A stretch of DNA of 64,000 nt from Thalassospira tepidiphila MCCC 1A03514 (GCF_001662875.1 NZ_JPVZ01000002.1:310001-374000), one strand, 5' to 3'; positions 25,549-35,866 are shown, numbered from the stretch's first letter. Notes: generated from the sequence alone by a model not told the origin. Program-made: numbers and translations.

Positions 25549-26910
25549 CTAGGCGCGGCGATAGATGCTGTGTAGCAGGTGATCTTTCTTCGGACCGGTG
25601 ATTTTTATTTTTGTTTCGAAATGATCTGGCCCGTTCCAGATCATGCAATGGTGATAAAAGTCATCCCCACAGGGGTGAATGTCGCGCGCACAAATCCCCT
25701 CTTGACCCTCTTCGCCAAATTGCAGCAGCACATAGCGATTGCCGAAACTCAAAGGGTCGCGAAACAGAAGCTCGATTGCCGCCGGGTCCTCGTGCAGGAC
25801 AAAATCATATTCCCGATAGCCATCAAACCGCTTGCCGTCCGGACGGGTCAAAAACCCCTCCTCGCGATAGCGCAGCACATTGGGTTGGGTCGGATCGGCG
25901 GCATGAAACGTGACATCGCCGGTAAACTGCCCGGCCTCGCCCAGATCGCGCACAATCGTCCAGTTGCCAGCGAGGGCTGCAAAAATTCTGCCTGCATCAA
26001 TGGTTCGGTTTGAGTCATCCGACAAGCTATTCATTGTTATCAGTTTCAGGGCAGTTGCGGACGGCCAATTCCAGATATCTTTTGGAAGAAACAATTTTTG
26101 TTTGTCAAACTGGGCGTAGGAGCTTCCTTCAAGCTCAGGGCCTATTTTCACTGAGTAATCTTCAGAAACTGAAATGAGCCTTTGGTCAAACAACCTGTGG
26201 AGATCAACTCTTAAGCAAAGCCCGTTTTGTGGATGATTGCTGTCTTCATTTATGTATGGCTGGATATGCGCCGCCTCTAAGAGTTCGGGAAGGCGTTCAC
26301 CGCTAATGCAGCATCGATAGTCGTAGTTTTTGAGTATAAGTTCTCTGAAGGATGCCTGCCCCAAACGATCTTTTTGGTTAACTTTAGTAAACCCTGGAAG
26401 ACCTGTTATCGGCACAAATGAGGGCGTCGAGTAAGCGCTCTCTATCTTGGGGTGTATGTTATCACTTTCAGTGAAATACTTAATTTTGACTATGTGTCTA
26501 GAGAAGCTGTGACCACACTCTTCGAGGTCGACAAAGTTGTCGTCGTCCAGAAGCACAACGTTGTCTAATTCTATGCAGCCAATTTTTGGGTTATCTGTCT
26601 GATCGAAGTACTTCGAATTTTTCCGCGCGTACTGTTTGATTCGTTGAGCAAGTGCATCCTTTGAGTGGACGCCGTTCTGGGTTCCATAAGTATCCCAAGC
26701 TGATGAGACTGTCCGGTCTAAATAACCCGAAAAATAGCCATATCCACCTACCTTTCTGATAGGTGATTTCAGCATAAAATAGAAACGTGTTCCCTTTGGA
26801 ATCCCAGTTAGTGCCCAAGGGGTCGGTGTCCAGAAGTTAACAGTTTGCCGTTGCGGTTTGTCTCGCAGGTAATGGAACCATCTGGGATCGGTTACAGCTA
26901 TTGCGAACAC
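25549..26910 (-). CDS. Chimeric HNH endonuclease / DUF6314 protein
   Basis: 453 residues in one frame from a GTG only six bases past the HIT stop. Residues 1-290 match a stand-alone HNH nuclease family with an N-terminal EVE/PUA-like domain: FAIAVTDPRWFHYL, IPKGTRFYFMLKSP, then DRLGQASFRELILKNYDYRC, and the HNH core RCCISGERLPELLEAAHIQPY (H215), NGLCLRVDLHRLF (N229, H238). Relatives end near WPSATALKL, residue 290. Residues 293-453 are a complete DUF6314 domain (FAALAGNWTIVRDL to KITGPKKDHLLHSIY). The 5' two thirds is AT-rich and the DUF6314 part GC-rich, so the nuclease probably inserted in front of a DUF6314 gene whose own ATG is M293 (26034). Confidence 0.8.
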   Translation of the reverse strand: MFAIAVTDPRWFHYLRDKPQRQTVNFWTPTPWALTGIPKGTRFYFMLKSPIRKVGGYGYFSGYLDRTVSSAWDTYGTQNGVHSKDALAQRIKQYARKNSKYFDQTDNPKIGCIELDNVVLLDDDNFVDLEECGHSFSRHIVKIKYFTESDNIHPKIESAYSTPSFVPITGLPGFTKVNQKDRLGQASFRELILKNYDYRCCISGERLPELLEAAHIQPYINEDSNHPQNGLCLRVDLHRLFDQRLISVSEDYSVKIGPELEGSSYAQFDKQKLFLPKDIWNWPSATALKLITMNSLSDDSNRTIDAGRIFAALAGNWTIVRDLGEAGQFTGDVTFHAADPTQPNVLRYREEGFLTRPDGKRFDGYREYDFVLHEDPAAIELLFRDPLSFGNRYVLLQFGEEGQEGICARDIHPCGDDFYHHCMIWNGPDHFETKIKITGPKKDHLLHSIYRRA

Positions 26911-26916
26911 AGTCTT

Positions 26917-27288
26917 TTACGCCCCGGGCAGCATCCGCGGCAGTTTCTCACCGCCAAGGATATGCACATGCAGGTGCGGGACGTCCTGGCGGCCGTGTTC
27001 GCGGGTGTTGGCGATCAGGCGGTAGCCGTCTTCAACCACGCCAGCCTCCTTGGAGATTTTGCCGATTGCGCGGGTATAGGCGATGATTTCGGCGTCCGAG
27101 GCATTGAGTGCAAAGTCGTCATAGCTGGTATAGGCGCCCTTTGGGATGACCAGAACATGGGTCGGGGCCTGCGGCGCGATATCGTTAAACGCCAGCACAT
27201 GGTCATCTTCATAGACCTTGGTGCACGGGATTTCGCCGCGCAGGATTTTGGCAAAGATGTTTTCCGGATCGTAGGGCTGAACGGCCAT
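26917..27288 (-). CDS. HIT family hydrolase
   Basis: 123 residues from the ATG at 27288 (MAVQPYDPENIF). HIT fold hydrolase/transferase: FAKILRGEIPCTKVYEDDHVLAFNDIAPQAPTHVLVIPK is the conserved N-terminal half, and the histidine triad is PHLHVHILGG. Such enzymes act on nucleotide-phosphoramidate or AMP-lysine-type bonds. It is the last intact gene of the his operon, 57 bases after hisE, an arrangement common in alphaproteobacteria. The chimera begins six bases beyond its stop. Confidence 0.92.
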   Translation of the reverse strand: MAVQPYDPENIFAKILRGEIPCTKVYEDDHVLAFNDIAPQAPTHVLVIPKGAYTSYDDFALNASDAEIIAYTRAIGKISKEAGVVEDGYRLIANTREHGRQDVPHLHVHILGGEKLPRMLPGA

Positions 27289-27344
27289 GGTGATGCTCCT
27301 GATACCTTGTCGGGACATTGCCCGGATAGTTGAGGCTTTATGCC

Positions 27345-27683
27345 TTAATCTTTGCTGCGCGATGCCTTTTCGGCAATACCTGAAATGCCCTGACGCTCGG
27401 CCAGGATCTTCCAGACGTCTTCCGGCTTCACACCCTGATCGGCCCAAAGCACGGTCAGGTGATAAAGCAGGTCGGCACTTTCCGATGCGACCTTTTCCGG
27501 GGTTTCGGCAAGGGCGGCAATCACGGTTTCAACGCCTTCTTCGCCGACTTTCTGGGCAATTTTGGCGGTACCCTTGGTAAACAGCTTGGCGGTATAGCTG
27601 CTTTCCGGGTCTGCACCCTTGCGGGCAGAAACGGTCGTGTAAAGCGCATCAAGGATATGTTGGCTTTTATCAGCATTGGCCAT
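27345..27683 (-). CDS. hisE: Phosphoribosyl-ATP diphosphatase
   Basis: Hydrolyses phosphoribosyl-ATP to phosphoribosyl-AMP and pyrophosphate, histidine step 2. 112 residues, stand-alone HisE (not fused to HisI), start at 27683 (MANADKSQHILDALYTTVSARKGADPESSYTAKLF). The MazG-like all-helical fold shows KIAQKVGEEGVETVIAALAE and SESADLLYHLTVLW, with the metal-binding Glu/Asp residues E-x2-E and D-x2-Y. It lies four bases after hisF. Confidence 0.96.
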   Translation of the reverse strand: MANADKSQHILDALYTTVSARKGADPESSYTAKLFTKGTAKIAQKVGEEGVETVIAALAETPEKVASESADLLYHLTVLWADQGVKPEDVWKILAERQGISGIAEKASRSKD

Positions 27684-27687
27684 GATC

Positions 27688-28449
27688 TCAGTCCTCACGT
27701 ACCGGAATGCCGGCGGCTTTCATGTGTTCCTTGACCTCGCGAATGCGATAGGTGCCGAAATGGAAGATCGAGGCGGCCAGAACCGCCGATGCATGCGCAT
27801 CACGCACGCCTTCAACCATATGGTCGAGCGTGCCAACACCGCCCGAAGCAATGACGGGCACATGGACGGCATCGGCAATGGTGCGGGTCAGCGGAATGTT
27901 AAAGCCCGACTGGGTGCCATCACGGTCCATCGAGGTAACAAGAAGCTCGCCCGCACCATATTCGACCATTTGTTTTGCAAACGAAACGGCATCAATTCCG
28001 GTGGGTTCACGCCCGCCATGGGTGAAGATTTCGAACTTGTCCGGGCCGGTTGATTTGGCGTCGATCGAGACCACAATGCATTGCGATCCGAACTTGCGCG
28101 CGGCTTCGCGCACGAAATCGGGGTTTTTCACCGCTGCGGTGTTGATCGAAACCTTGTCCGCGCCAGCCAGAAGCAGTTTGCGGATGTCTTCAAGGGTGCG
28201 CACGCCGCCACCCACCGTGACCGGCATAAAGCAGGCCTCAGCCGTGCGGGCAACCACATCAAAGATGGTATCGCGGTTATCACTTGATGCCGTGATATCA
28301 AGGAAGCAGAGCTCGTCCGCCCCCTCGGCATCGTAGATGCGCGCCTGTTCGACCGGATCGCCGGCATCGACCAGATCAACGAAATTGACCCCTTTGACGA
28401 CGCGGCCGTCCTTGACGTCAAGACAGGGAATGACACGGGTTTTCAGCAT
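27688..28449 (-). CDS. hisF: Imidazole glycerol phosphate synthase cyclase subunit
   Basis: Cyclase half of IGP synthase: with ammonia from HisH it turns PRFAR into imidazole glycerol phosphate and AICAR. 253 residues, (beta/alpha)8 barrel starting [20 protein letters not shown] with the catalytic Asp in CLDVKDG. The second catalytic Asp is in a VVSIDAK-type strand. Phosphate-binding loops [10 protein letters not shown] and [11 protein letters not shown] are present. Immediate neighbours are hisA (22 bases upstream) and hisE (overlap of a few bases). Confidence 0.97.
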   Translation of the reverse strand: MLKTRVIPCLDVKDGRVVKGVNFVDLVDAGDPVEQARIYDAEGADELCFLDITASSDNRDTIFDVVARTAEACFMPVTVGGGVRTLEDIRKLLLAGADKVSINTAAVKNPDFVREAARKFGSQCIVVSIDAKSTGPDKFEIFTHGGREPTGIDAVSFAKQMVEYGAGELLVTSMDRDGTQSGFNIPLTRTIADAVHVPVIASGGVGTLDHMVEGVRDAHASAVLAASIFHFGTYRIREVKEHMKAAGIPVRED

Positions 28450-28471
28450 GGTCTGTTTCCTGTTGGGTCGG

Positions 28472-29200
28472 TTACGAAAGGGCCGCGATGGCCTCTGCCA
28501 GATCGATGCGGCCATCATAAAGCGCACGACCGGAAATCGCGCCATCGATGCCAGCATCTGTGTGTTTCTTGACCGCGATCAGATCATCCAGCGATGAAAC
28601 CCCGCCCGATACGATCACCGGGGTCGAGATTTCCGATGCCAGTGCCACGGTGGACTCGATATTCGGGCCACCCATCGCGCCATCACGGTCGATATCGGTA
28701 AAGATGATTGCCGCCACTCCGCAATCTTCAAACTTCTTGGCCAGTTCCAGTGCGGTGACCTCAGACGTTTCCGCCCAGCCTTCAACCGCGACATAACCAT
28801 CGCGGGCATCAATGCCGACAGCCACCCGGCCCGGCCATTTGGCACAGGCTTCCTTGACGAAGTCCGGGTTGCGAAGCGCCACGGTACCCAGGATTACGCG
28901 CGTGATGCCTTTATTGAGCCAATAATCAACCGTTTCCATGGTGCGGATGCCGCCACCCAGCTGCGTCTGGGCCTTGCCCGACACGGTGGCAAGGATGGAA
29001 TCCACAGCCGCACCATTGACCGGTTCACCGGCAAAGGCGCCGTTCAGGTCCACGATATGTACCCAATGGCAGCCGGCTTGCACAAATTCACCAGCCTGTG
29101 CGCCCGGATCGTCGTTAAACACGGTTGCCTTGTCCATGTCGCCGCGCAGCAAGCGCACACAGGCGCCGTCTTTCAGGTCAATTGCGGGATAAAGGTTCAC
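28472..29200 (-). CDS. hisA: ProFAR isomerase (HisA)
   Basis: 1-(5-phosphoribosyl)-5-[(5-phosphoribosylamino)methylideneamino]imidazole-4-carboxamide isomerase. 242 residues from a GTG at 29200 whose GTGA overlaps the stop of the upstream GNAT gene, giving tight translational coupling. The barrel begins [21 protein letters not shown], with catalytic Asp in AIDLKDG. The half-barrel repeats [17 protein letters not shown] and [11 protein letters not shown] are present, and the second catalytic Asp is in [13 protein letters not shown]. Confidence 0.97.
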   Translation of the reverse strand: MNLYPAIDLKDGACVRLLRGDMDKATVFNDDPGAQAGEFVQAGCHWVHIVDLNGAFAGEPVNGAAVDSILATVSGKAQTQLGGGIRTMETVDYWLNKGITRVILGTVALRNPDFVKEACAKWPGRVAVGIDARDGYVAVEGWAETSEVTALELAKKFEDCGVAAIIFTDIDRDGAMGGPNIESTVALASEISTPVIVSGGVSSLDDLIAVKKHTDAGIDGAISGRALYDGRIDLAEAIAALS

Positions 29201-29751
29201 TGATCGGTGTCCTGTATTTTCTTGGTGTAGTAATAGCCTTCGACCATCTTGCCATCGACCATCGCGTAATAGGGATTGATGCCCCAACGGACATATCCAA
29301 GCCCGTTATACAGTGCGATGGCGGCTTCCTGGGTTTCGCGAAGGTCGAGTTTCAAAACGCTGTAGCCCGCTTCACGGGCGAAATATTCAATCGAACGCAC
29401 GATCGCTTTGCCGTTGCCGCGCCCGCGTGCCCAAGGGGCGACGAAATGGCCGGAAATCTGGGCGGAATGACGCTGTGCTTCGAGGTTGGCCGGTGTTTCG
29501 ATCAACTGGGCGGCACCGGAAATGATGCCGTCAACGCGCGACACAAACAGATGACGCCCGGGCATCAGCAACACACCGCGCCAGTATTTTTCCATGTCCG
29601 GACGGTCCGGTGGTGTCAGCCAGCCAAAGCCGCCACCCTCGACAATTGCCTGCGTACAGGCATCGACGATATCGGAAATGTCGCCTGCGGTCAGTTCGGT
29701 CACGCGTTCGGCAATCACGCCCGGCTGAATGGTATCAGATGGTGCGATCAT
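29197..29751 (-). CDS. GNAT family acetyltransferase inside the his operon
   Basis: 184 residues from the ATG at 29751, whose ATGA overlaps the hisH stop; an upstream ATG adds three residues. GNAT fold: [47 protein letters not shown], the acetyl-CoA loop [12 protein letters not shown] and [12 protein letters not shown]. It sits between hisH and hisA with 4-base overlaps at both ends, so it is an integral operon member. Its substrate is unknown; it is probably not a histidine enzyme. Similar insertions occur in other Rhodospirillales his operons as far as I recall. Confidence 0.88.
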   Translation of the reverse strand: MIAPSDTIQPGVIAERVTELTAGDISDIVDACTQAIVEGGGFGWLTPPDRPDMEKYWRGVLLMPGRHLFVSRVDGIISGAAQLIETPANLEAQRHSAQISGHFVAPWARGRGNGKAIVRSIEYFAREAGYSVLKLDLRETQEAAIALYNGLGYVRWGINPYYAMVDGKMVEGYYYTKKIQDTDQ

Positions 29752-30398
29752 GGCTTCCACCCCAGGAAGTTCCCGATGATGGTAAGCCCGGTTTTCTGGC
29801 TTTTTTCCGGGTGGAACTGGGTGCCGATCATGTTGTCACGTCCGATCATGGCCGTGATGTTCCCGCCATAGGAAACCGACGCCAGTCGCTGATCGGGGTT
29901 GGTGACATGCATGTGATAGCTGTGCACGAAATAGGCGTGATCGCCATCCGAGATGCCTTTAAGGACCGGGTGCGCCTTGCCCGCCGGATCAAGAACCAGC
30001 TCGTTCCAGCCCATATGCGGGATTTTAAGGCTCGGGTCACTGGGCTCGATGGCCACGACTTCGCCGGAAATCCAGTCAAGGCCGTCAGTGACGACAAATT
30101 CGCGACCGACGGTCGACATCAACTGCATGCCGACACAGATGCCAAAGAACGGCTTGCCGCCTTTGATCACCTGTTCGGTGAGGACATCAACCATGCCGGT
30201 GACCGCATCGAGGCCCGCACGGCAATCGGCATAGGCACCAACGCCCGGAAGCACGATATGGCTGGCGTTGCGGACCTTTTCCGGGTCATCGGTGACAATG
30301 ATCTCGTCAGAAAAGCCGGTTTCACGTGCAGCACGCTCGAACGCCTTGGCGCACGAACGCAGATTGCCGGAACCGTAATCAATAATCGCAACACTCAT
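29748..30398 (-). CDS. hisH: Imidazole glycerol phosphate synthase glutaminase subunit
   Basis: Class I glutamine amidotransferase that feeds ammonia to HisF. 216 residues. The N-terminus [24 protein letters not shown] is typical, the nucleophile Cys is in [11 protein letters not shown], and the His/Glu of the catalytic triad are in [14 protein letters not shown]. Starts with an ATG that overlaps the stop of the DUF2628 gene (ATGA) and ends overlapping the GNAT start. Full-length. Confidence 0.97.
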   Translation of the reverse strand: MSVAIIDYGSGNLRSCAKAFERAARETGFSDEIIVTDDPEKVRNASHIVLPGVGAYADCRAGLDAVTGMVDVLTEQVIKGGKPFFGICVGMQLMSTVGREFVVTDGLDWISGEVVAIEPSDPSLKIPHMGWNELVLDPAGKAHPVLKGISDGDHAYFVHSYHMHVTNPDQRLASVSYGGNITAMIGRDNMIGTQFHPEKSQKTGLTIIGNFLGWKP

Positions 30399-30838
30399 GG
30401 GTAGGATGGGCTCCCGGTTGAGGGGGTGGAGGTAAGGGCAGCTGCGGAGTGTGGGACGCGCAGCCGGGAATTTTTCGAACGCTCAAAGCAGCGATGTTCG
30501 GCGTCAGTCTCATCATGGCCCGCGACGATATCGACCATCTTCCAGCCAGATGCTGCCAGTTTGCGCCGACGCAGGTCATTGGCAATCAGGCCAAAACCGA
30601 TGCCGGTCACAAGGGCGAGCGCAAAGTCCATTTCAGGCCCGCCGTCAAACAGCTCGACGGCAAAGGTGCAAAGAAATGAAACCGCGACAAGGCCGAAAAA
30701 GCCCAGCCAAAGGCGATGGTACAACGCCCAAAGGCCCGAGAGCAGAAAGGCCCAGAAATTGAAGCCTTCACGGATCAGGATGGCGTTTTCCATCGGGTCG
30801 GCATCGCCGGGATGGGTATGGACTGTGTAAACCTTCAT
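30395..30838 (-). CDS. DUF2628 membrane protein in the his operon
   Basis: 147 residues. The DUF2628 pattern is [30 protein letters not shown], with two to three membrane segments (about residues 27-70 and 72-88) and a basic turn [10 protein letters not shown] at their C-side. The C-terminal 55 residues are Ser/Pro-rich and probably disordered. Placed between hisB and hisH with a 4-base overlap to hisH. This neighbour relation is recurrent in alphaproteobacteria, but no biochemical role in histidine synthesis is known to me. Confidence 0.85.
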   Translation of the reverse strand: MKVYTVHTHPGDADPMENAILIREGFNFWAFLLSGLWALYHRLWLGFFGLVAVSFLCTFAVELFDGGPEMDFALALVTGIGFGLIANDLRRRKLAASGWKMVDIVAGHDETDAEHRCFERSKNSRLRVPHSAAALTSTPSTGSPSYP

Positions 30839-30920
30839 CGAAAACCGGTTTTCTGGACCGGTGGCAGAGTTTTGTCTGCTGTGCCACCGGTGTATTTTCG
30901 ATCAGATCGAACTGACCTGC

Positions 30921-31520
30921 TTACAAGGAGCCGCCAAGCGTGCCCTTGGTTGAGGGAATGGCATCGGACTTGCGTGGATCAATTTCGATTGCCACGCGCA
31001 GCGACCGTGCAAGCGCCTTAAAGGCACTTTCGATGATATGGTGGTTGTTCTCACCATACAGGTTTTCGACATGCAGCGTGATGCCGGCCGCCTGGGCAAA
31101 GCCCTGGAACCATTCCCGGAACAGCTCGGTATCCATATCGCCCAGCTTGTCGCGGGTGAATTCGACATTCCAGATCAGATAGGGACGGCTTGAAATATCC
31201 AGTGCGACACGGGTCAGCGCCTCGTCCATCGGCAGCAGGCAGCTGCCATAACGCGTGATGCCCTTCTTGTCGCCAAGCGCCTTGGCAAAGGCCTCGCCGA
31301 TTGCGATGCCGCTATCTTCGGTGGTGTGGTGGAAATCAATATGCAGGTCGCCCTTGGCCCGGACTTTAAGGTCCATCAGGCTGTGACGCGAAAGCTGTTC
31401 GAGCATGTGATCAAGGAACCCGACCCCGGTCTCGACGTCATAAACGCCGGTCCCGTCAAGGTTCAGTTCAACCATGATCTGGGTTTCGTTTGTGTTACGC
31501 TCAACGCGGGCCTTGCGCAT
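30921..31520 (-). CDS. hisB: Imidazoleglycerol-phosphate dehydratase
   Basis: Removes water from IGP to give imidazole acetol phosphate. 199 residues from the ATG at 31520 ([25 protein letters not shown]), single-function form. Repeated manganese-binding motifs are visible: [17 protein letters not shown] with [20 protein letters not shown], and [26 protein letters not shown]. First gene of the his transcription unit read here; 83 bases separate it from the DUF2628 gene. Confidence 0.97.
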   Translation of the reverse strand: MRKARVERNTNETQIMVELNLDGTGVYDVETGVGFLDHMLEQLSRHSLMDLKVRAKGDLHIDFHHTTEDSGIAIGEAFAKALGDKKGITRYGSCLLPMDEALTRVALDISSRPYLIWNVEFTRDKLGDMDTELFREWFQGFAQAAGITLHVENLYGENNHHIIESAFKALARSLRVAIEIDPRKSDAIPSTKGTLGGSL

Positions 31521-31677
31521 GCAAAGCTCCTTTCCTGCAGATATTGATGCATATGACGGGTCGTATGTAGCAATAAAGCCGCGCAAAAGCCAGTTTTAGG
31601 TGCCTACGTATTGGCCGCAATCATCGGTTTTTCCGCCTGCATCGGACAGCTCATCGGGCTGTGCGGTGATCTCGGGG

Positions 31678-33813
31678 TTATTTCCGGGTCAGATGATTGA
31701 CTTCATCCCAGTTTTTTTCGGGCGGATGATCGACAAATTCCCGGCATCTTTCGATATAGATTTCAACCAGCTTTGGTGTGGTTGCAGCTTCCAGATGCGT
31801 CTTGAAGGCGTCATGTGCTTCTGCCCATTTCTGGTCGTGATAGAGCTCCATGCAAGCATCCCATGCCGCGATCTCGATTTCCTGTGCGGCGATATCAACA
31901 AGGGCGTTGGTGGTATCGTCGCGATCCCCGATCAGCTCAAAAATATCAATCGGCACACTTGTACCAAGGGGAACGACCCGGTCGACATATCTGAGCAGGA
32001 AGTTATCGGATGCGCGTTTGGCGACGGCATCACTGACAAGGATGCGGGTGCCATAAATCTTGTTAAGCCCCTCGATCCGCGAGGCAAGGTTCACCGCCTC
32101 GCCAAGGGCGGTGTATTGCAGGCGATGTTCGGAGCCGACATTGCCGACAACCACCTGATCGGTGTGCAGGCCAAAGCGGGTGTAAAGCGGAAACAGGCTT
32201 GAATCCTGCGAGATGGAATTAAGCCGCCTTCCCGCCAGACGGCAGGCCAGTGCCGCCTTGCAAGCATGGTCGACATGGTCGGGGTCGCTGGTTGGCGCGT
32301 TCCAGAATGCCATGATGGCATCGCCGATATATTTGTCGATGGTGCCATTGCCGTTGATGGTGATCTGCTGTTCCATTGCGGCAAAATAATTCGAAAGCTC
32401 ATGGGCCAGATCGGTCGGCGAATAGTTTTCGGTTTTGGCGGTAAAGCCTTCGATGTCGGTAAACATGATCGACAGTTCACGCGATTCGCCACCGATTTCC
32501 ACCGGATTGCCGTCCGACATGATTGATTTCACCACATCCGCCGGGACATAGGCGCCAAAGCTTTTCAGGCTGAGCTTCATGTTTGCCACGGCCTTGGACA
32601 GGGCATCGACCTCGTAGATATGTGATTCCATATTGAAATCGCCGCCCAGATCAAACTGGCCGATCTTTTCGGCTTCTTCGGCGACGGCATTGATTTGCCG
32701 ACTCAGCATGCGCGAAATGATGGCGATCAGAATGATGGTGAAGACAAGAATCGCAGTTGCGATCTTAAGGACGTTTTGCGTGGTTGCCTTGATATCGCCG
32801 ACAAACTCATCCTCGGGCACGATCAGGCCCAGAACCGGTGATACGCCGAATGTTTCCGGGATCGCCGCCGCAGAGGCGAGGTGCTTTTTGCCATCGGTTT
32901 CATCGACAAATTCAAAGAAGGTGTCGGGATGGTTGCTCCAATGTGTGATGGCGCGACTGACAATCGGATCTTTGATTTCGCGATTGCCGATCTTGAACAG
33001 CGTCTCGTTCCTGTTGCTGCCATAAGGGCCGTTATAGGCCAGCACCCGATTTTCACGATCAAGCATGAAAACGCGCCCTTCTTCACCGATGCGGATATCA
33101 CCAAGAATCCTCGTGACGCTTTCGAGTGTCAGATCGACACCGACAACGCCCATCAGGCTGCCATCCGGGTTCATGACCCGCTTGGCAAAGGTCACGCCGG
33201 GTTTATTGGTGCTGTTGAAGGTATAAAACGGGCTTACGAAAACGCCGTCCTTTTGTTTTGCGCCTTCGTACCAGGTGCGGCTTCTCGGGTCATAGGTGAC
33301 CTCGCTATATTCCGTGCCGGTCACCGTGCCCCAGTCCGATTGATAAAGGTAGGTATCAAGCTTGCTGCCCGACATTGCGTAATCAATCGTACGATAGATG
33401 ATCCTGCTTTGATCGGGGATCGGGCTGTTATTGGGACCAAAGGTTTTCAGGCCTTCGGGGATCTGAACGACCTGAAAGAACCGGCCATCCTCTTCGAACC
33501 CGAAAAACAGGCCGTAAATCTGTGACAGACCCTTGATCTGGCTTGCCATGACTGATCCACCGGTGGGTTCGGATATCGCACCGGGGAAAGAGTTGATCAT
33601 GTCGGCTGTGGTGGTCACGACCTGTCCGACCGGCAGGATCACGTTGATCAGGCCATCGACCGATTTCTGCCGGGCGCTTTCCATTTCGGCACGGGCGGTT
33701 TGCAAGGCAAGATTGCGGTTGCTGTTATACAGAAACGCAACCGTCACCCCCAGCATCACGACCGCAATCGTTGTAAACGCAGCGGTAACGCCAATCTGAA
33801 GCCTGATTTTCAC
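31678..33813 (-). CDS. Cache-domain adenylate cyclase
   Basis: 711 residues. A membrane segment at 10-29, a periplasmic double-Cache sensor at about 40-335 (YTFNSTNKPGVTFAKRVMNPDGSLMGVVGVDLTLESV), a second membrane segment at 349-369, a short HAMP-like linker, and the class III cyclase domain at about 445-625. Catalytic metal Asp residues are D453 (FTDIEGF) and D498 (YIGDAIMAFW), and the purine-selecting K494 (IDKYIGD) favours ATP. TALGEAVNLASRIEGLNK completes the site. A helical region of 60-70 residues ends the protein. Probably makes cAMP in response to a small periplasmic ligand. Monocistronic. Confidence 0.9.
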   Translation of the reverse strand: MKIRLQIGVTAAFTTIAVVMLGVTVAFLYNSNRNLALQTARAEMESARQKSVDGLINVILPVGQVVTTTADMINSFPGAISEPTGGSVMASQIKGLSQIYGLFFGFEEDGRFFQVVQIPEGLKTFGPNNSPIPDQSRIIYRTIDYAMSGSKLDTYLYQSDWGTVTGTEYSEVTYDPRSRTWYEGAKQKDGVFVSPFYTFNSTNKPGVTFAKRVMNPDGSLMGVVGVDLTLESVTRILGDIRIGEEGRVFMLDRENRVLAYNGPYGSNRNETLFKIGNREIKDPIVSRAITHWSNHPDTFFEFVDETDGKKHLASAAAIPETFGVSPVLGLIVPEDEFVGDIKATTQNVLKIATAILVFTIILIAIISRMLSRQINAVAEEAEKIGQFDLGGDFNMESHIYEVDALSKAVANMKLSLKSFGAYVPADVVKSIMSDGNPVEIGGESRELSIMFTDIEGFTAKTENYSPTDLAHELSNYFAAMEQQITINGNGTIDKYIGDAIMAFWNAPTSDPDHVDHACKAALACRLAGRRLNSISQDSSLFPLYTRFGLHTDQVVVGNVGSEHRLQYTALGEAVNLASRIEGLNKIYGTRILVSDAVAKRASDNFLLRYVDRVVPLGTSVPIDIFELIGDRDDTTNALVDIAAQEIEIAAWDACMELYHDQKWAEAHDAFKTHLEAATTPKLVEIYIERCREFVDHPPEKNWDEVNHLTRK

Positions 33814-33956
33814 CTGATCGTATATCCATCATGCCAGGCGACAGAGTGCCGCCTGTTCACAGAGCGATACTTGAAAGATTAAGTCGCGGCTGATGAAAAA
33901 CAACAATACGTTGAGTGATCAGGTGAAAAAAATCGCAATGGTTACTCGGAGTTATT

Positions 33957-35684
33957 CTAAACGAAGTCGAACTTATCGACGTCAAACAGGCCGCGATCGG
34001 TCATTTTCAGGTGCGGGATCACCGGCAGGGCCAGGAAGGCGACCTGCAGGAACGGTTCGGGCAAGACACAACCCAGATCCTTGGCCGCCTTGCGCAGATC
34101 AATCAGGTGTTCCTCGACGGTTTCAAACGGCTCAAGGCTCATGAGGCCTGCGACCGGAAGCGCCAGTTCAGCGGTGATCTTGCCGCCGTCAGCCACCGCA
34201 AAGCCGCCGCCCATTTCAATCAGGCGATTAACCGCAGCGGCCATGTCGGCATCGCTTGCCCCGACCACGGTGATGTTGTGGCTGTCATGCCCGACGGATG
34301 AGGCAATCGCCCCGCGTTTCAGGCCAAAGCCGCGCACGAAGCTGCGCCCGATATTGCCATTGATGCCGTGGCGCTCGACGACCGCGACCTTGATCACGTC
34401 GTTATCCAGATCGGGTTTGAGGCCATTGTCACCAATTTCAAGCGTTGCTTCATCGCGGAAGGTCAGGATAAGTCCCGGCTTGACCTTGATCACCGGGGTC
34501 TGGTTCTGACCCGGTTTGGGATCGCAGGCAAAGGCCTCTGCCGTGACCGGGGTGGCCTTCATTGACGTCAAACCGACCGGGTCGATGGTTTTGCGTTTGG
34601 CAAACAGATCCTTGGTGACAAGGCGGCCACCTGCAATGACGTCGGTGACGTGGCAGGCGTCGAGATCATCAAGGATGGCGATATCCGCGCGCCAGCCCGG
34701 CCCGATCAAACCGCGATCACGCAGGCCGAAAATGCGGGCCGCCGAGTGCGATGCTGCGCGATAGGCATGATGGATCGGGCAATTACGTGCCTTCAAATGA
34801 CCAATTAATCGCGAAACAAGACTATCAAGATGACCTTCTTCGCCGATATCAAGCGGATTGCGGTCATCGGTGCACAAGGCCACGAAGCTTGAGCTGTTTT
34901 CATCGAGAATTTCGGCCAGTGCCTCCAGATCCTTGGACACCGATCCTTCGCGGATCAGGATCGCCATGCCCTTGGCAAGCTTTTCGCGGGCTTCGTCGGC
35001 CGAGGTGGCCTCGTGATCGGTGCGAATGCCGGCAGCCATATAGCCATTAAGATCCAATCCGCGCACCAGCGGCGCATGCCCGTCGATATGACCATCCTGA
35101 AAGGCTTCAAGCTTGGCCATGATGCCCGGATCAAGGTTGAGCACGCCGGGATAGTTCATCATTTCCGCCAGCCCGACGACCTTTTCGTGCGACCGGAACG
35201 GCAAAAGGTCTTCGATCTCAAGCCGCGCACCTGCGGTTTCAAATGCGGTGGCCGGTACGCAGGAGGACAGATTAACCCGCACATCCATCACGGTCTGTTC
35301 CGCGCAATCCAGGAAGTATTTGATGCCCTCAGACCCCAGCACATTGGCGATTTCGTGCGGGTCGCACAGGACTGTGGTGACGCCATGGGGCAGCACACAG
35401 CGATCAAACTCGAGCGGGGTCACCAGCGAACTTTCAATATGCAGGTGGGTATCGATAAAGCCCGGCACGGCAAATTTGCCGGTGCAGTCAATCTCGGTCT
35501 CGCCAGTATAGCTGTCATGGGTGCCGACAATCCGGTCGCCGACAATGGCGATATCGGTTTCGGTGACCGTGCCGGTGATGACGTCCAGCAAGCCGATATT
35601 CCGCAGCACCAGATCGGCCTTGATTTTGCCCTGACCGGCAAGAATGCATTTGCCAAGCTGGGTTTGGGTAAGATCGCTGCTCAT
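33957..35684 (-). CDS. ade: Adenine deaminase
   Basis: Converts adenine to hypoxanthine and ammonia in purine salvage. 575 residues, the usual length of Ade-type amidohydrolases. Metal-binding HLHIESS is in [42 protein letters not shown]; further signatures are [25 protein letters not shown] and CTDDRNPLD. The C-terminal domain includes [29 protein letters not shown]. Two tandem 16-bp repeats lie 22-54 bases upstream of the start and may regulate it. Confidence 0.95.
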   Translation of the reverse strand: MSSDLTQTQLGKCILAGQGKIKADLVLRNIGLLDVITGTVTETDIAIVGDRIVGTHDSYTGETEIDCTGKFAVPGFIDTHLHIESSLVTPLEFDRCVLPHGVTTVLCDPHEIANVLGSEGIKYFLDCAEQTVMDVRVNLSSCVPATAFETAGARLEIEDLLPFRSHEKVVGLAEMMNYPGVLNLDPGIMAKLEAFQDGHIDGHAPLVRGLDLNGYMAAGIRTDHEATSADEAREKLAKGMAILIREGSVSKDLEALAEILDENSSSFVALCTDDRNPLDIGEEGHLDSLVSRLIGHLKARNCPIHHAYRAASHSAARIFGLRDRGLIGPGWRADIAILDDLDACHVTDVIAGGRLVTKDLFAKRKTIDPVGLTSMKATPVTAEAFACDPKPGQNQTPVIKVKPGLILTFRDEATLEIGDNGLKPDLDNDVIKVAVVERHGINGNIGRSFVRGFGLKRGAIASSVGHDSHNITVVGASDADMAAAVNRLIEMGGGFAVADGGKITAELALPVAGLMSLEPFETVEEHLIDLRKAAKDLGCVLPEPFLQVAFLALPVIPHLKMTDRGLFDVDKFDFV

Positions 35685-35706
35685 GGGCTCTGGTCCTGTC
35701 TTCTTG

Positions 35707-35738
35707 AAATTCTTTTACCATCAAATTCTTTTACCATC
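35707..35738. repeat. Perfect tandem 16-bp direct repeat upstream of ade
   Basis: AAATTCTTTTACCATC occurs twice without a gap (35707-35722, 35723-35738), 23-54 bases upstream of the ade start codon on the minus strand. Each copy reads GATGGTAAAAGAATTT in the direction of ade. Its position suggests a promoter-proximal binding site or a recent slippage duplication. Confidence 0.75.
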
Positions 35739-35866
35739 TCCAAGGGTAAAGCATGTGGCGCGGGTATGCCTTGAATTTTTTGGGTATCTCAGCGTTGAAA
35801 CTGTGTTTTGGTCAACATGAAGGTCGCGCGGTCAGCGGAAGCGGCAGTTGCGGGTGGCTTCTGCCC

